A stretch of 15,905 nt of DNA, taken from Krumholzibacterium sp965370495. Its GTDB lineage: Bacteria > Krumholzibacteriota > Krumholzibacteriia > Krumholzibacteriales > Krumholzibacteriaceae. The notes beneath the pieces were generated by a model. It saw nothing but the letters and a program-made list of their open reading frames with translations. It made no database searches and was not told the origin of the DNA. Positions 5,825-13,591 of the stretch are shown here, piece by piece. The number at the start of each line of letters is the position of its first letter. Position 1 is the stretch's first letter. The position numbers and the translations under genes are program-made. The stretch is from NCBI GenBank assembly GCA_965370495.1, contig CBDUUV010000057.1, positions 1-15,905 on the forward strand, in the 5' to 3' direction.

Positions 5825-6844
5825 CTATTTCAGGATAACTTCTTTCTCCCCTTCGATCACCCTTCCGATCGGGAAAGGTTCCCAGCGAAGGCCATCCAAC
5901 CGAAACTTTTCTTGATCGGTTGCAGATATGATCATTACCATCCCTATCCCCAGATTGAAGACCCGGTACATCTCTCGATCATCCACATCACCTTTATCCC
6001 TGAGATAACCGAAGAGAGGTGGATCATCCCAGGATCCTCTATCGATCTCGACACTACATCCGCCAGGCAGTATCCGCGGAATATTATCGATAAGTCCGCC
6101 ACCCGTTATATGGGCAAGCCCCCGGATATCCATATGCTGACGAAGCAACTTTATTTCCGGCAGGTAACTTCGATGCACCTCCAGAAGATTGTTGACAACG
6201 CTTCGGCCAGTACCGGGAATCTCATCGTCAATGGTCAGCTCCTCGCCCTTAAAAATTATCTTTCTCGCAAGCGAATATCCATTCGTGTGAAGTCCGCTCG
6301 ATGGAAAAGCCCACACACTGTCCCCTGGCTGAATCGTTTTCCCATCAATCAACCTGTTACGCTCGACGACTCCAACTATCGAACCGGCAATATCATATTC
6401 CCCATCGGCATAGAAACCTGGCATTTCAGCCGTCTCGCCCCCTATAAGGGCGCATCCATTATTTTCGCATCCCCTGGCCAGGCCCTTTACTACATCCCTG
6501 ACGACCTCGGGATCCAGCTTCCCACAGCCAAAATAATCGAGAAAAAATAGAGGTTCTGCCCCCTGTACGAGGATATCGTTGACACAGTGGTTTACAAGGT
6601 CTTCGCCAACGGTATCATGCCTTCCCGACATGAAAGCCAGCCGGAGTTTTGTGCCTACTCCATCAACACTCGAGACAAGAACAGGCTCTTTGTAATGAGA
6701 GGGCATGGCAAAGAGCCCTCCGAAGTTTCCGACTTCGGAAAGTACTTCATTTCCCCATGTCGACCTTATTAATCCCCCTATCCCTTTGAGTGCTCTGCCA
6801 GATGCGTCTATATCTACACCGGCCTCACTGTATTTCGAACTCAC
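5825..6844 (-). CDS. purM: Phosphoribosylformylglycinamidine cyclo-ligase (AIR synthase)
   Basis: Fifth step of purine synthesis: ATP-dependent closure of FGAM to aminoimidazole ribonucleotide, in the cytosol. At 339 residues it is the usual size. The N-terminal signature Y-S-E-A-G-V-D-I (5-12), the ATP-binding S-S-V-D-G-V-G-T-K block (58-66), C-V-N-D-I, and G-G-E-T-A-E-M-P-G mark PurM rather than PurL or SelD. The start is GTG, with GGAAGG and AGGGG upstream. No other purine gene is in the window; neighbours are an HD-GYP gene upstream and DUF523 downstream. A dyad with a short T-run (6879-6899) separates it from the HD-GYP gene. Confidence 0.96.
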   Translation of the reverse strand: MSSKYSEAGVDIDASGRALKGIGGLIRSTWGNEVLSEVGNFGGLFAMPSHYKEPVLVSSVDGVGTKLRLAFMSGRHDTVGEDLVNHCVNDILVQGAEPLFFLDYFGCGKLDPEVVRDVVKGLARGCENNGCALIGGETAEMPGFYADGEYDIAGSIVGVVERNRLIDGKTIQPGDSVWAFPSSGLHTNGYSLARKIIFKGEELTIDDEIPGTGRSVVNNLLEVHRSYLPEIKLLRQHMDIRGLAHITGGGLIDNIPRILPGGCSVEIDRGSWDDPPLFGYLRDKGDVDDREMYRVFNLGIGMVMIISATDQEKFRLDGLRWEPFPIGRVIEGEKEVILK

Positions 6845-6878
6845 TACCCCTGTCCTTCCTTGAAAAACAAGACGTTAC

Positions 6879-6899
6879 GTGCCAGGCAATTGCCGGCAC
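6879..6899 (-). terminator. Strong dyad between the HD-GYP gene and purM
   Basis: On the minus strand, GTGCC and GGCAC enclose a perfect palindrome GGCAATTGCC with one unpaired T, nearly 10 bp per arm. About 12 nt later comes GTTTTTC. This could be an intrinsic terminator after the HD-GYP gene, though the U-tract is offset. It could also be an operator or mRNA structure ahead of purM. No clear promoter lies between it and purM. Confidence 0.4.
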
Positions 6900-6962
6900 A
6901 CGATTCCCAACTCAATCATAATAACCTGATTTCTCCTGGAATATATACTGAAATCGGTTCGA

Positions 6963-8279
6963 TCAGAGTTGAACATGCTCGACGAGTGATTTGTATATCT
7001 CGTTTGTCGTATCCGATTCTACTATGATCGAAAACTCACCCCTTTTAGAAAGGTCAAAGAGGATGTCCACAACTCTCGTGTGAAACTGTTTTCCCTTGTA
7101 CGTCTCCAGTTCTTCGAGGACCTTTTCCACCGGCAGGGCCTTACGATAGGGACGATCGGAAGTCATGGCATCGAAGGCATCGACAACATTGAGGATATGC
7201 GCCGCTATCGGTATCTCGTATTCCTTCAATCCCCGTGGATATCCGGTTCCGTCCGGTCGTTCATGGTGGCACAGGATTACGTTTTCCGCTTCCCTGAGAA
7301 ATTTGAGCTTCTCCACAATCATTGAACCGATTTCCGGGTGCTCCCGAAGTGATTTCCACTCCTCATCGGTAAGAGGCCCGACTTTCAGAAGTATCTCGTT
7401 TTGAACCGATATCTTGCCGATATCATGCAAAAGGGCGGCATACTCGAGCATTTCCATATCCTTGATCGTCATACCCATTTCCCTGGCTATCCTTAGTGCG
7501 TACCTCGACACCCTGAATGAATGGCCGTGGGTGAAAGGGTCCGACGCGTCTATCGCGGAGGTCAGAGCCGCAACAGTATTGATATGCGTCTCGCGGAGAT
7601 CCAGGTAGAGCTGGAAAGAATACCTGGCAAGGAAAAGCGGTATGATAAACAGCGCTATAGTCCATATACCGGAATTGCGATATAAAAGGGCGATTACCGC
7701 GGCAACAGGGAAAAATGCAAGAATGTGGAAAAAATTCCACATGTAGTTCTGCTTCCAGACCATCAACGGATTCTTTTTCGAATCGAGCGCGATGATCATA
7801 CTGACCGACCACGTGTTAAAGAGATAGTACACTATCCCGGTCGCGAAAAGAGGGATCAGGAAAAGGGGTGAATCGATATTACAGAGGCTGCCGAACAACC
7901 TGTAGACAAATCCCGAAACCCCCACAGTCATCACAAGCAGGGGTATGTTGAACAATACCTTGATCAAAGGCCGCCTCTGAACAAGACCCTCCGTGATAAG
8001 AGTAGCTACGGCTTCTATAGTCGCCATAACAGCCGGTCCGAAAAGCACGATTCCCGCAAGGTCGATCGGCGAAGACGCGTAGATCGAAGCACCCCCCTTG
8101 GGAAGGGAAATCTGCGCGGAATCGGCAATGATGATCAGTACGAGAAAAAGAAAGATATCCCACCAGTGATCCTGGGGCAGGTGCCTGATAAAATACGCAA
8201 GCAAAAGGAACCCTACTGATACAAATACCGCATAAAAGAATTTGAACCCGATTCCCGTTTTCTGCTTTGTTTCAATCAA
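6963..8279 (-). CDS. Membrane-anchored HD-GYP domain phosphodiesterase
   Basis: 438 residues. The N-terminal half (about 12-222) contains some seven hydrophobic segments with short loops, a membrane sensor of a type I cannot name. The C-terminal half is an HD-GYP domain: H-x-H-S at 251-254, the HD pair in L-L-H-D-I-G-K (284-289), E-H-P (313-315), H-H-E-R-P-D-G-T-G-Y-P (338-348), and V-V-D-A-F-D-A-M-T-S-D-R-P-Y-R (365-379). These metal ligands and the GYP motif indicate cyclic-di-GMP (or cGAMP) hydrolysis. The substrate cannot be told from sequence. No GGDEF cyclase is in the window. The start is a TTG (8279) with only AGGTG upstream, so it is moderately sure. A 15-bp palindrome lies 27 nt upstream of it. 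Confidence 0.92.
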   Translation of the reverse strand: MIETKQKTGIGFKFFYAVFVSVGFLLLAYFIRHLPQDHWWDIFLFLVLIIIADSAQISLPKGGASIYASSPIDLAGIVLFGPAVMATIEAVATLITEGLVQRRPLIKVLFNIPLLVMTVGVSGFVYRLFGSLCNIDSPLFLIPLFATGIVYYLFNTWSVSMIIALDSKKNPLMVWKQNYMWNFFHILAFFPVAAVIALLYRNSGIWTIALFIIPLFLARYSFQLYLDLRETHINTVAALTSAIDASDPFTHGHSFRVSRYALRIAREMGMTIKDMEMLEYAALLHDIGKISVQNEILLKVGPLTDEEWKSLREHPEIGSMIVEKLKFLREAENVILCHHERPDGTGYPRGLKEYEIPIAAHILNVVDAFDAMTSDRPYRKALPVEKVLEELETYKGKQFHTRVVDILFDLSKRGEFSIIVESDTTNEIYKSLVEHVQL

Positions 8280-8305
8280 ATTACACCTGTGATTCCATTA
8301 GACGC

Positions 8306-8320
8306 TGATACCCGGTATCA
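8306..8320. promoter_or_regulatory. Palindrome upstream of the HD-GYP gene
   Basis: TGATACCCGGTATCA is a perfect dyad with 7-bp arms around a single C. It lies 27-41 nt before the TTG start, where a repressor would act. TTGAGA and TTGATA nearby could be -35 elements, but I see no convincing -10, so no promoter is called. The regulator is unknown. Confidence 0.35.
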
Positions 8321-8467
8321 ATTCTCAACCTGAAGGAAAGGAGAGTATCCACGCTGTCCTGTTAAGCGCATGATCCACTGCTGAACCGGCACATCAAAGC
8401 CCGTATAGAGCAACCTTCCTGGCCTGATATTCAGGGAATTGTTCTCACCAAGGAAAAACGGAGGGTG

Positions 8468-9334
8468 TTATCTGATCCTGTAGTGTATTTCCCTGTGTGA
8501 TTTCCATCTACCAAACGGACGGTTAACAGCGTCAAGGACTGCAAGCACAGAAGCCTCGTTTGCATCCCGACCGATAAAAGCACTTCCCGAAAAACTCCTG
8601 ACAGTCCGTCCTTCTATCAGTTCGACCGCGGCAACTAACGCCTTGTTGCCTGACACGGCGACTTCCTCAATCCCAGCTAAACACAGATGGAAACTTTCGT
8701 CAAGAAGTTCTGAAAGGGCATGGACCGTTGCACCGGCAATCGTATCGTCGACCGGTCCTGCCTTTCTGAATGCTCCGAGGCAGCCGACGACCTCAATACC
8801 GTTTCTCTCAAGTTTGACTTCGGCATCGATCCTGCTTTCATCAATCGTCAGGCTCAAGCCCTTGAAACGCAACCTTGAATCGTCCTCGAGGAATTCGAGT
8901 TTGAAAACTTTATTTTCAGCGACCGGTTCTTTCATCCCGGCACTCATTTCCTGTGATGATTCCGAAAGTCTGCTTCCAACAATATCATCAACTGAAAAAG
9001 GGCCACCACCCATTTCCCCTTTCGTCGCCAATCTGTACGAGTCATCATCCATTTCCTGTTTCACAGCCGGGGTGGACGGGTCATTGTCAACCACATCGAT
9101 AAGAACAACTCCTATCTTCCTGTAATCGACAGCGATACCAAGCTGTGCTTTTAAACAGGTTTCAACATCACGGGCCAACATTTTTGGCGACTTATCCGTG
9201 GTCGCTACGACATGAATCTCGGAAATCTTGCCGGATTCGTCGGTCGCTATACGACACGACTGAATATCGCGTATCCGCAATATCAGTTCTTCCGCCTTAT
9301 CTATCAAACCCCTGTCAGGGAATTCTTCAAACAC
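8468..9334 (-). CDS. Unrecognised two-domain protein
   Basis: I cannot assign a function. From the GTG at 9334 it has 288 residues and no signal peptide or membrane helix. Residues 8-82 form a compact alpha/beta segment: helix LIDKAEELILRI, then I-S-E-I-H-V-V-A-T, K-S-P-K-M-L-A-R-D-V-E-T, and D-Y-R-K-I-G-V-V-L-I. Residues 85-142 are a polar, acidic, low-order linker. Residues 143-275 form a second alpha/beta domain ending A-S-V-L-A-V-L-D-A-V-N-R-P-F. The two regular domains joined by a loose linker suggest a real regulatory or scaffold protein. The frame is open back to a TTG at 9409, but that codon is the -35 of a strong promoter. AAGGAG (9346-9351) lies 11 nt before the GTG, so I place the start there. 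Confidence 0.8.
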   Translation of the reverse strand: MFEEFPDRGLIDKAEELILRIRDIQSCRIATDESGKISEIHVVATTDKSPKMLARDVETCLKAQLGIAVDYRKIGVVLIDVVDNDPSTPAVKQEMDDDSYRLATKGEMGGGPFSVDDIVGSRLSESSQEMSAGMKEPVAENKVFKLEFLEDDSRLRFKGLSLTIDESRIDAEVKLERNGIEVVGCLGAFRKAGPVDDTIAGATVHALSELLDESFHLCLAGIEEVAVSGNKALVAAVELIEGRTVRSFSGSAFIGRDANEASVLAVLDAVNRPFGRWKSHREIHYRIR

Positions 9335-9345
9335 GTTAAAACATT

Positions 9346-9351
9346 CTCCTT
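9346..9351 (-). promoter_or_regulatory. Shine-Dalgarno of the two-domain protein
   Basis: AAGGAG on the minus strand, 11 nt before the GTG at 9334. Together with the promoter at 9381-9409 it decides the start codon, because the more upstream candidates would lie within or ahead of the transcription start. Confidence 0.5.
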
Positions 9352-9380
9352 GTACACCACCATTCACCTTCACGTAACCA

Positions 9381-9409
9381 ATTGTACCACAAATCATTAT
9401 AAAACTCAA
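9381..9409 (-). promoter_or_regulatory. Promoter of the two-domain protein
   Basis: Read on the minus strand: TTGAGT (9409-9404), a 17-nt spacer, TACAAT (9386-9381; 5 of 6). The expected transcription start is near 9374. It gives this gene, and perhaps HD-GYP and purM after it, a transcript independent of the argS/pfkB operon. Confidence 0.6.
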
Positions 9410-9489
9410 GACACAGGAATCGAATAAGGTAAAAAATAGGGATAACTACTTATTATTTTCTGTTTGGACGATCGATGGCTTCTTTGTCC

Positions 9490-10404
9490 TCAGAGTTCCT
9501 TATCGACGCTTATCATGTCTACAAGTTCGTTGAACCTCTCCCTGATCTTTCTCAGCGAGAGTGTTTCAAGAGCCTGCACAGAAAATCTCTCACATGTAAA
9601 ACTCGCCGAAACGGTCCCGTACATCATCGCTTTCTTCAGACTGCTTTCATCCATTTTTCCCACCGATGCAAGATACCCCATGAATCCTCCCGCAAAACTG
9701 TCGCCAGCGCCTGTCGGATCATTCACTTCTTCGAGAGGATAAGCCGGCATCACAAAGCGCTTGTCACCTGTCATCAGAAGAGCTCCATGTTCGCCTTTTT
9801 TAATAACCACTGCAGATGGACCCATCGACAGGATCGATTTTCCCGCCTTGATAATATTTATTTCTGAACTTAGCTGTGCCGCTTCGCTGTCGTTAATAAA
9901 GAGAATATCAACTCTCTTCAGGAGTTTCCGAAGTTCTTCCGGTTTGTTTTCGATCCAGTAATCCATGGTATCACAACCCACATATGCATCTTTTCCTGTC
10001 TGATCGAGCACATTTGCCTGTATATCAGGATCGATATTTCCGAGAAAAACCCACTCTGCTTTTCGGGCGCTTTCCGGAAGCGCCGGCTTGAACTGCTCAA
10101 AAACATTAAGCTCCAGAACCAGCGTGTCCCGATCATTCGGGTCCTCACCATAACGCCCTTCCCAAAAAAATGTCTTGCCGCCTTCTATCGTTTCCAGCCC
10201 TTCCAGGTTGATCCCTTTTGATTCGAGAACCGCCCTGTGGCCATCCGTAAAATCCTCGCCGACAACTCCGACAAGCTTTACAGGACAGTAACACGATGCC
10301 ACAAGCGAAGAATAGGTTGCAGAACCACCTAGTACCTTCTCCACCCTGCCATGTGGTGTTTCGATCGTATCAAACGCTACTGAACCGATAATTACCAGAC
10401 TCAT
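9490..10404 (-). CDS. PfkB-family (ribokinase-like) sugar kinase
   Basis: Cytoplasmic ATP-dependent kinase of the ribokinase fold, 304 residues from the ATG at 10404, chosen because AGGAGG precedes it by 5 nt. The longer frame from 10446 would include that site. The N-terminal part has G-S-V-A-F-D (7-12), the sugar-contacting region, and L-G-G-S-A-T-Y (25-31). PfkB signature 2 is N-D-P-T-G-A-G-D-S-F-A-G-G (228-240), with the catalytic base D235 and the anion-hole glycines. The substrate is not predictable: it could be a sugar or nucleoside. It lies 83 nt downstream of argS and is probably the last gene of that transcript. Confidence 0.9.
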   Translation of the reverse strand: MSLVIIGSVAFDTIETPHGRVEKVLGGSATYSSLVASCYCPVKLVGVVGEDFTDGHRAVLESKGINLEGLETIEGGKTFFWEGRYGEDPNDRDTLVLELNVFEQFKPALPESARKAEWVFLGNIDPDIQANVLDQTGKDAYVGCDTMDYWIENKPEELRKLLKRVDILFINDSEAAQLSSEINIIKAGKSILSMGPSAVVIKKGEHGALLMTGDKRFVMPAYPLEEVNDPTGAGDSFAGGFMGYLASVGKMDESSLKKAMMYGTVSASFTCERFSVQALETLSLRKIRERFNELVDMISVDKEL

Positions 10405-10487
10405 CTGATCCTCCTGAATAAAAAAACGGGGCGGCCGCAGGATCATGCCGAAAAACCGGAATCCCTGAGATGGGGAAGAGGTATACC

Positions 10488-12173
10488 CTACATCCTCTTG
10501 GGCGCCGAAATGCCCAATATATTAAGTGTTTCCGCTAAAACAATCCTGGTAGCCTGTGCGAGAAGAAGCCTTGCCTCACTCAAGCGCCTGTCGTTGGAAA
10601 TGATCCTGCAAACATGATAGAAGCGATGAAAAGAGGCTGCAAGCTGCTGCGCATATGTTGAAAGCCTGTGCGGTTCCATCGAGATCGCTGCTCCCTCGAC
10701 AAGGTGCGGGAATATAACCAGGTTACGAATCAACTCAAGTTCCTCTTTCTCCTGAAGCAGCTGTACGCATGACAGGTCATCGGGCATTGCAACCCCTTCA
10801 TTCTCCGCGTACGAGATGACACTGCTGATTCTCGCATGAGCGTACTGGACATAATAGACCGGATTCTCATCCGATTCGGTGCGTGCCAGGGTAAGATTGA
10901 AATCAAGATGAGCGTTGGTTTTCCTCATGAGGAAAAAGAACTTGGAAGCATCACTTCCAACATCGGCCACAAGGTCGGCCAGGGTCTCGAATTCCCCGCC
11001 GCGTTTGGACATCTTAATCTGTTTGCCGTCCTCGATCAACCTGACCCACTGGACAGTCAAGACATCGAGCCAGTCGTCAGCAGCCCCGAAAACAGCTGTC
11101 GCCGCCTTGAGCCTGTTAATATGTCCATGATGGTCGGGCCCGAAAATGTCTATTACATGATCGAACCCGCGCTGCAGCTTGTTGAGATGGTAAGCGGCAT
11201 CGGCAAGAAAATATGTTGGAGAACCATCACTCCTTAGAAGTACCCTGTCCTTTTCATCCCCGTAGCCGGTTGAACGGAACCAGATAGCCCCATCCTCTTC
11301 GTAGACAACACCTTTTTCCCTGAATATATCCAGAGCCTCACTGATCTCGCCACCATCCCTGTACAACTGCGACTCACGAAAATACACATCAAAGAAAACA
11401 CCGAAATCGCTGAGATCCTTTTTGATCCCTTCTGAAATACTTGTAACGGCATGACGCCCGAATGCCGAGATGGCCTTTTCTTCTCCAGACTCCAGCCACG
11501 CCCTGCCTTTGCCTTCCGGTATCGCCCCGGCAATGTCGACGATGTACTCCCCCGGGTAGCCATCCTCGGGAAAAGGAACATCCTCTCCGAGCCCCTGTCT
11601 GAAACGCGTAAGGAGTGATATCCCGAGTTTTCTAACCTGACTTCCCGCATCGTTCAGATAATACTCTGTCTCAACTTCATGCCCCGTTTTTTTCAGCACA
11701 TTCACCAGCGCGGTTCCAACCGCGGCCGCCCTCGCGGATACTACCACGAGAGGCCCGGTGGGATTCGCCGATACATATTCCACCTGGAGTTTTTTACCTT
11801 TTCCGATATCTGAATCACCGTATGAACTACCCTGGTGGTTGATACTCGCGACCTGTTTGACCAGATATTTATTTGAAAACGAAAAATTAATAAACGCATG
11901 CCCGGCGATCTCTACCCTGTCGATGAAATCCTCGTCGAAAGAAATAGCTTCTACGATCCTGCCGGCAAGTTCTCCTGGATCTTTACCCAGTCCCTTTGAG
12001 ATCATCATGGCGATGTTGCAGCTCAAGTCTCCATGGTCCGGATTCTTCGGCCTTTCCAGTTGAATCTCTGATTCCCGCGCATCAAACCCCAACCCTTCCA
12101 TGGCCGCGGATATTCCTGTTACAACCCTTCTCCTGACAGATGCTGTGCTCTCGCCGCTCCTGCTATTTCCCAT
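10488..12173 (-). CDS. argS: Arginyl-tRNA synthetase with a non-canonical HIGH motif
   Basis: Class I synthetase charging tRNA-Arg with arginine, 561 residues from the ATG at 12173. That ATG lies 9 nt after GGGAGG and overlaps the end of rsfS by 11 bp. The N-terminal Add1-like domain (about 10-115) is followed by the catalytic core, with Y-V-S-A-N-P-T-G-P (133-141) and Y-Y-L-N-D-A-G (171-177). K-M-S-K-R is at 387-391. After it come the ArgRS-typical M-R-K-T-N-A-H-L-D-F and N-P-V-Y-Y-V-Q-Y-A-H-A-R blocks and a DALR anticodon-binding domain. Unusually, the segment that is L-H-V-G-H-x-R in most ArgRSs reads L-V-V-V-S-A-R (142-148), so both histidines and the glycine are missing. The surrounding sequence is well conserved and the frame intact, so this is a divergent functional type rather than a pseudogene. 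Confidence 0.95.
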   Translation of the reverse strand: MGNSRSGESTASVRRRVVTGISAAMEGLGFDARESEIQLERPKNPDHGDLSCNIAMMISKGLGKDPGELAGRIVEAISFDEDFIDRVEIAGHAFINFSFSNKYLVKQVASINHQGSSYGDSDIGKGKKLQVEYVSANPTGPLVVVSARAAAVGTALVNVLKKTGHEVETEYYLNDAGSQVRKLGISLLTRFRQGLGEDVPFPEDGYPGEYIVDIAGAIPEGKGRAWLESGEEKAISAFGRHAVTSISEGIKKDLSDFGVFFDVYFRESQLYRDGGEISEALDIFREKGVVYEEDGAIWFRSTGYGDEKDRVLLRSDGSPTYFLADAAYHLNKLQRGFDHVIDIFGPDHHGHINRLKAATAVFGAADDWLDVLTVQWVRLIEDGKQIKMSKRGGEFETLADLVADVGSDASKFFFLMRKTNAHLDFNLTLARTESDENPVYYVQYAHARISSVISYAENEGVAMPDDLSCVQLLQEKEELELIRNLVIFPHLVEGAAISMEPHRLSTYAQQLAASFHRFYHVCRIISNDRRLSEARLLLAQATRIVLAETLNILGISAPKRM

Positions 12174-12519
12174 CAGGAAATTCCTCCCTGGGAGCATCCC
12201 CCCAGAACTTCTCCAGCCCATAAAAATCTCTCGCTTCAGGTCGGAATATATGTACAACGACCGTGAAACAGTCAATCAGTATCCAGTTACCGGACTGATA
12301 CCCCTCTATATGCAGGATGAGGTCCTTGCCCTTGAGCAAGTCAGAGATATGATCAGCGATCATGCGCGCCTGCACATCGCTCCCCGCGGAACAAATAACA
12401 AAATAATCCGTTATCCCCGAAATCTTCTTCAGGTTGAGCAAAATTATATCTTCTGCCTTTTTGTTCCACGCAGCTTTGATTATTTTTTTCGCCAGTGTTT
12501 TAGGTGCCAGCTTTGCCAA
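12163..12519 (-). CDS. rsfS: Ribosomal silencing factor RsfS (Iojap/DUF143)
   Basis: Binds ribosomal protein uL14 on the 50S subunit and blocks subunit joining when nutrients are short. The 118-residue length is typical. The family blocks are visible: K-K-A-E-D-I-I-L-L-N-L, I-T-D-Y-F-V-I-C-S (36-44), E-G-Y-Q-S-G-N-W-I-L-I-D and V-V-V-H-I-F, and the C-terminal E-A-R-D-F-Y-G-L-E-K-F-W-G-D-A. The start is a TTG directly abutting the TAG stop of the radical SAM gene (12520-12522), and its 3' end overlaps argS. Both junctions suggest translational coupling within one mRNA, placing a translation-control gene next to a tRNA synthetase. Confidence 0.93.
   Translation of the reverse strand: MAKLAPKTLAKKIIKAAWNKKAEDIILLNLKKISGITDYFVICSAGSDVQARMIADHISDLLKGKDLILHIEGYQSGNWILIDCFTVVVHIFRPEARDFYGLEKFWGDAPREEFPDGK
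12183..12188 (-). promoter_or_regulatory. Shine-Dalgarno deciding the argS start
   Basis: GGGAGG on the minus strand, inside the end of rsfS, 9 nt before the ATG at 12173. It favours this ATG over the in-frame start at 12275, which would add 34 residues overlapping rsfS. Confidence 0.6.
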
Positions 12520-13512
12520 CTACTTCCAGACCCCCTTGATAACGGTCCCGCAACCGGGGCAAACACCACCGGCTGCCTGCATCTCCACTCTGTATCCGGA
12601 CCGATTTATTATTGCCTTTCCACAATCAGGGCAAAAGGTGTTCTCCGTGCCCTCGATGAATATATTACCAATATAGACATAATCAAGGAATCTTCTCGCC
12701 AGATCGTATGCTTTCTCGAGCGTGACAGCCGGAGTCGATTCTCTGCCTGTCATCCTGAACCGGGGGAAAAACCTCGAAAGATGCAGAGGTATCTCTCTCG
12801 ATATCCCTGATATCCACCTCGCCATTCCCTCTATCTGTTCCGGTGAATCGTTCAGGCCCGGGATGATAAGGTTCGTGATCTCCACATGTGAGGATGCCGA
12901 AGCGATCTCGATAAACCTCTTTACGGGTTCAATACTTCCACCGCAATAATCACGGTAGAACCGGTCATCGAAACTCTTCAAATCGATATTGAAAGCATCT
13001 ATCAGGGGAACGATTCGATGAGCTGGCTCCTCGTTTAGGTACCCGTTCGTGACAAGTACGGATTTCAGATTCTGTTCCTTCAGCGACCGGGTCGCATCGA
13101 GCAGATACTCATACCACAGAAGAGGCTCGGTATATGTAAATGCCACACCAACTGAACCCTCTTCAGACGCGAGAACAGCCAGCTTTTCAGGCGATATATA
13201 CGTAACAGGGGATTCCTCCTGGGAAATGTTCCAGTTCTGACAATGGTCACAGGTCAGAGTGCATCCGTTCGGGCCCACCGAAAGGATCCTGCTTCCCGGC
13301 ATGAAATGATAGAGCGGTTTTTTTTCAATCGGATCTACGCCCACCGTAACGGTATAACCATACGACAGCGCGGCAAGCCGCCCATTCCTGTTCATTCGAA
13401 GCCTGCACCTGCCGCTTTTTCCTTCCGTAATAACGCAGTAGTTCGGGCAGAGAACGCATCTGACGCGGCCACCACCCAGCTTCTGGTAGAATAGAGCTTC
13501 TCTTTCCTCCAT
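12520..13512 (-). CDS. amrS: AmmeMemoRadiSam-system radical SAM enzyme (AmrS/PflA-like)
   Basis: 330 residues from the ATG at 13512. The radical SAM cluster motif is C84-x3-C88-x2-C91 (N-G-C-T-L-T-C-D-H-C-Q-N-W). It is preceded by an N-terminal four-cysteine site C19-x2-C22-x3-C26...C36, and a C-terminal zinc-ribbon-like pair C294-x2-C297...C318-x2-C321 ends the protein. This layout and the opening E-A-L-F-Y-x-K-L-x-x-G-R-V-R-C match the AmmeMemoRadiSam enzyme family, related to pyruvate formate-lyase activases but without a PFL-type partner here. The expected partners AMMECR1 and Memo are not in the window, and the biochemical product is unknown to me. The Shine-Dalgarno is weak (GGTGG). It lies between a polyprenyl synthase (79-nt gap) and rsfS (no gap). 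Confidence 0.9.
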   Translation of the reverse strand: MEEREALFYQKLGGGRVRCVLCPNYCVITEGKSGRCRLRMNRNGRLAALSYGYTVTVGVDPIEKKPLYHFMPGSRILSVGPNGCTLTCDHCQNWNISQEESPVTYISPEKLAVLASEEGSVGVAFTYTEPLLWYEYLLDATRSLKEQNLKSVLVTNGYLNEEPAHRIVPLIDAFNIDLKSFDDRFYRDYCGGSIEPVKRFIEIASASSHVEITNLIIPGLNDSPEQIEGMARWISGISREIPLHLSRFFPRFRMTGRESTPAVTLEKAYDLARRFLDYVYIGNIFIEGTENTFCPDCGKAIINRSGYRVEMQAAGGVCPGCGTVIKGVWK

Positions 13513-13591
13513 TACATGCCACCATGAACAAATAGATACGCGGGCTGGAATTTCCAACGAATCGTACTGACAGATCATTCTGCCAGGGTAC

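Noticed and set aside
5912..6550. Plus-strand open frame of 212 codons
   Set aside because: It lies wholly antisense to purM, has no family resemblance or sensible Shine-Dalgarno, and its composition is that of a reversed coding frame.
9335..9409. Upstream TTG start for the two-domain protein
   Set aside because: The TTG is the first half of a -35 hexamer and the -10 lies inside the supposed coding region, so the codon would not be in the mRNA.
10405..10487. Intrinsic terminator between argS and pfkB (seven T's after a GC-rich stretch, minus strand)
   Set aside because: Only a 4-bp stem (CGGC/GCCG) with a long loop can be drawn, and it is separated from the T-run by CCCC. Too weak to call, and pfkB has no promoter of its own.
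12100..12810. Plus-strand open frame of 236 codons
   Set aside because: It spans antisense across argS, rsfS and the radical SAM gene, all of which are clearly coding on the minus strand.
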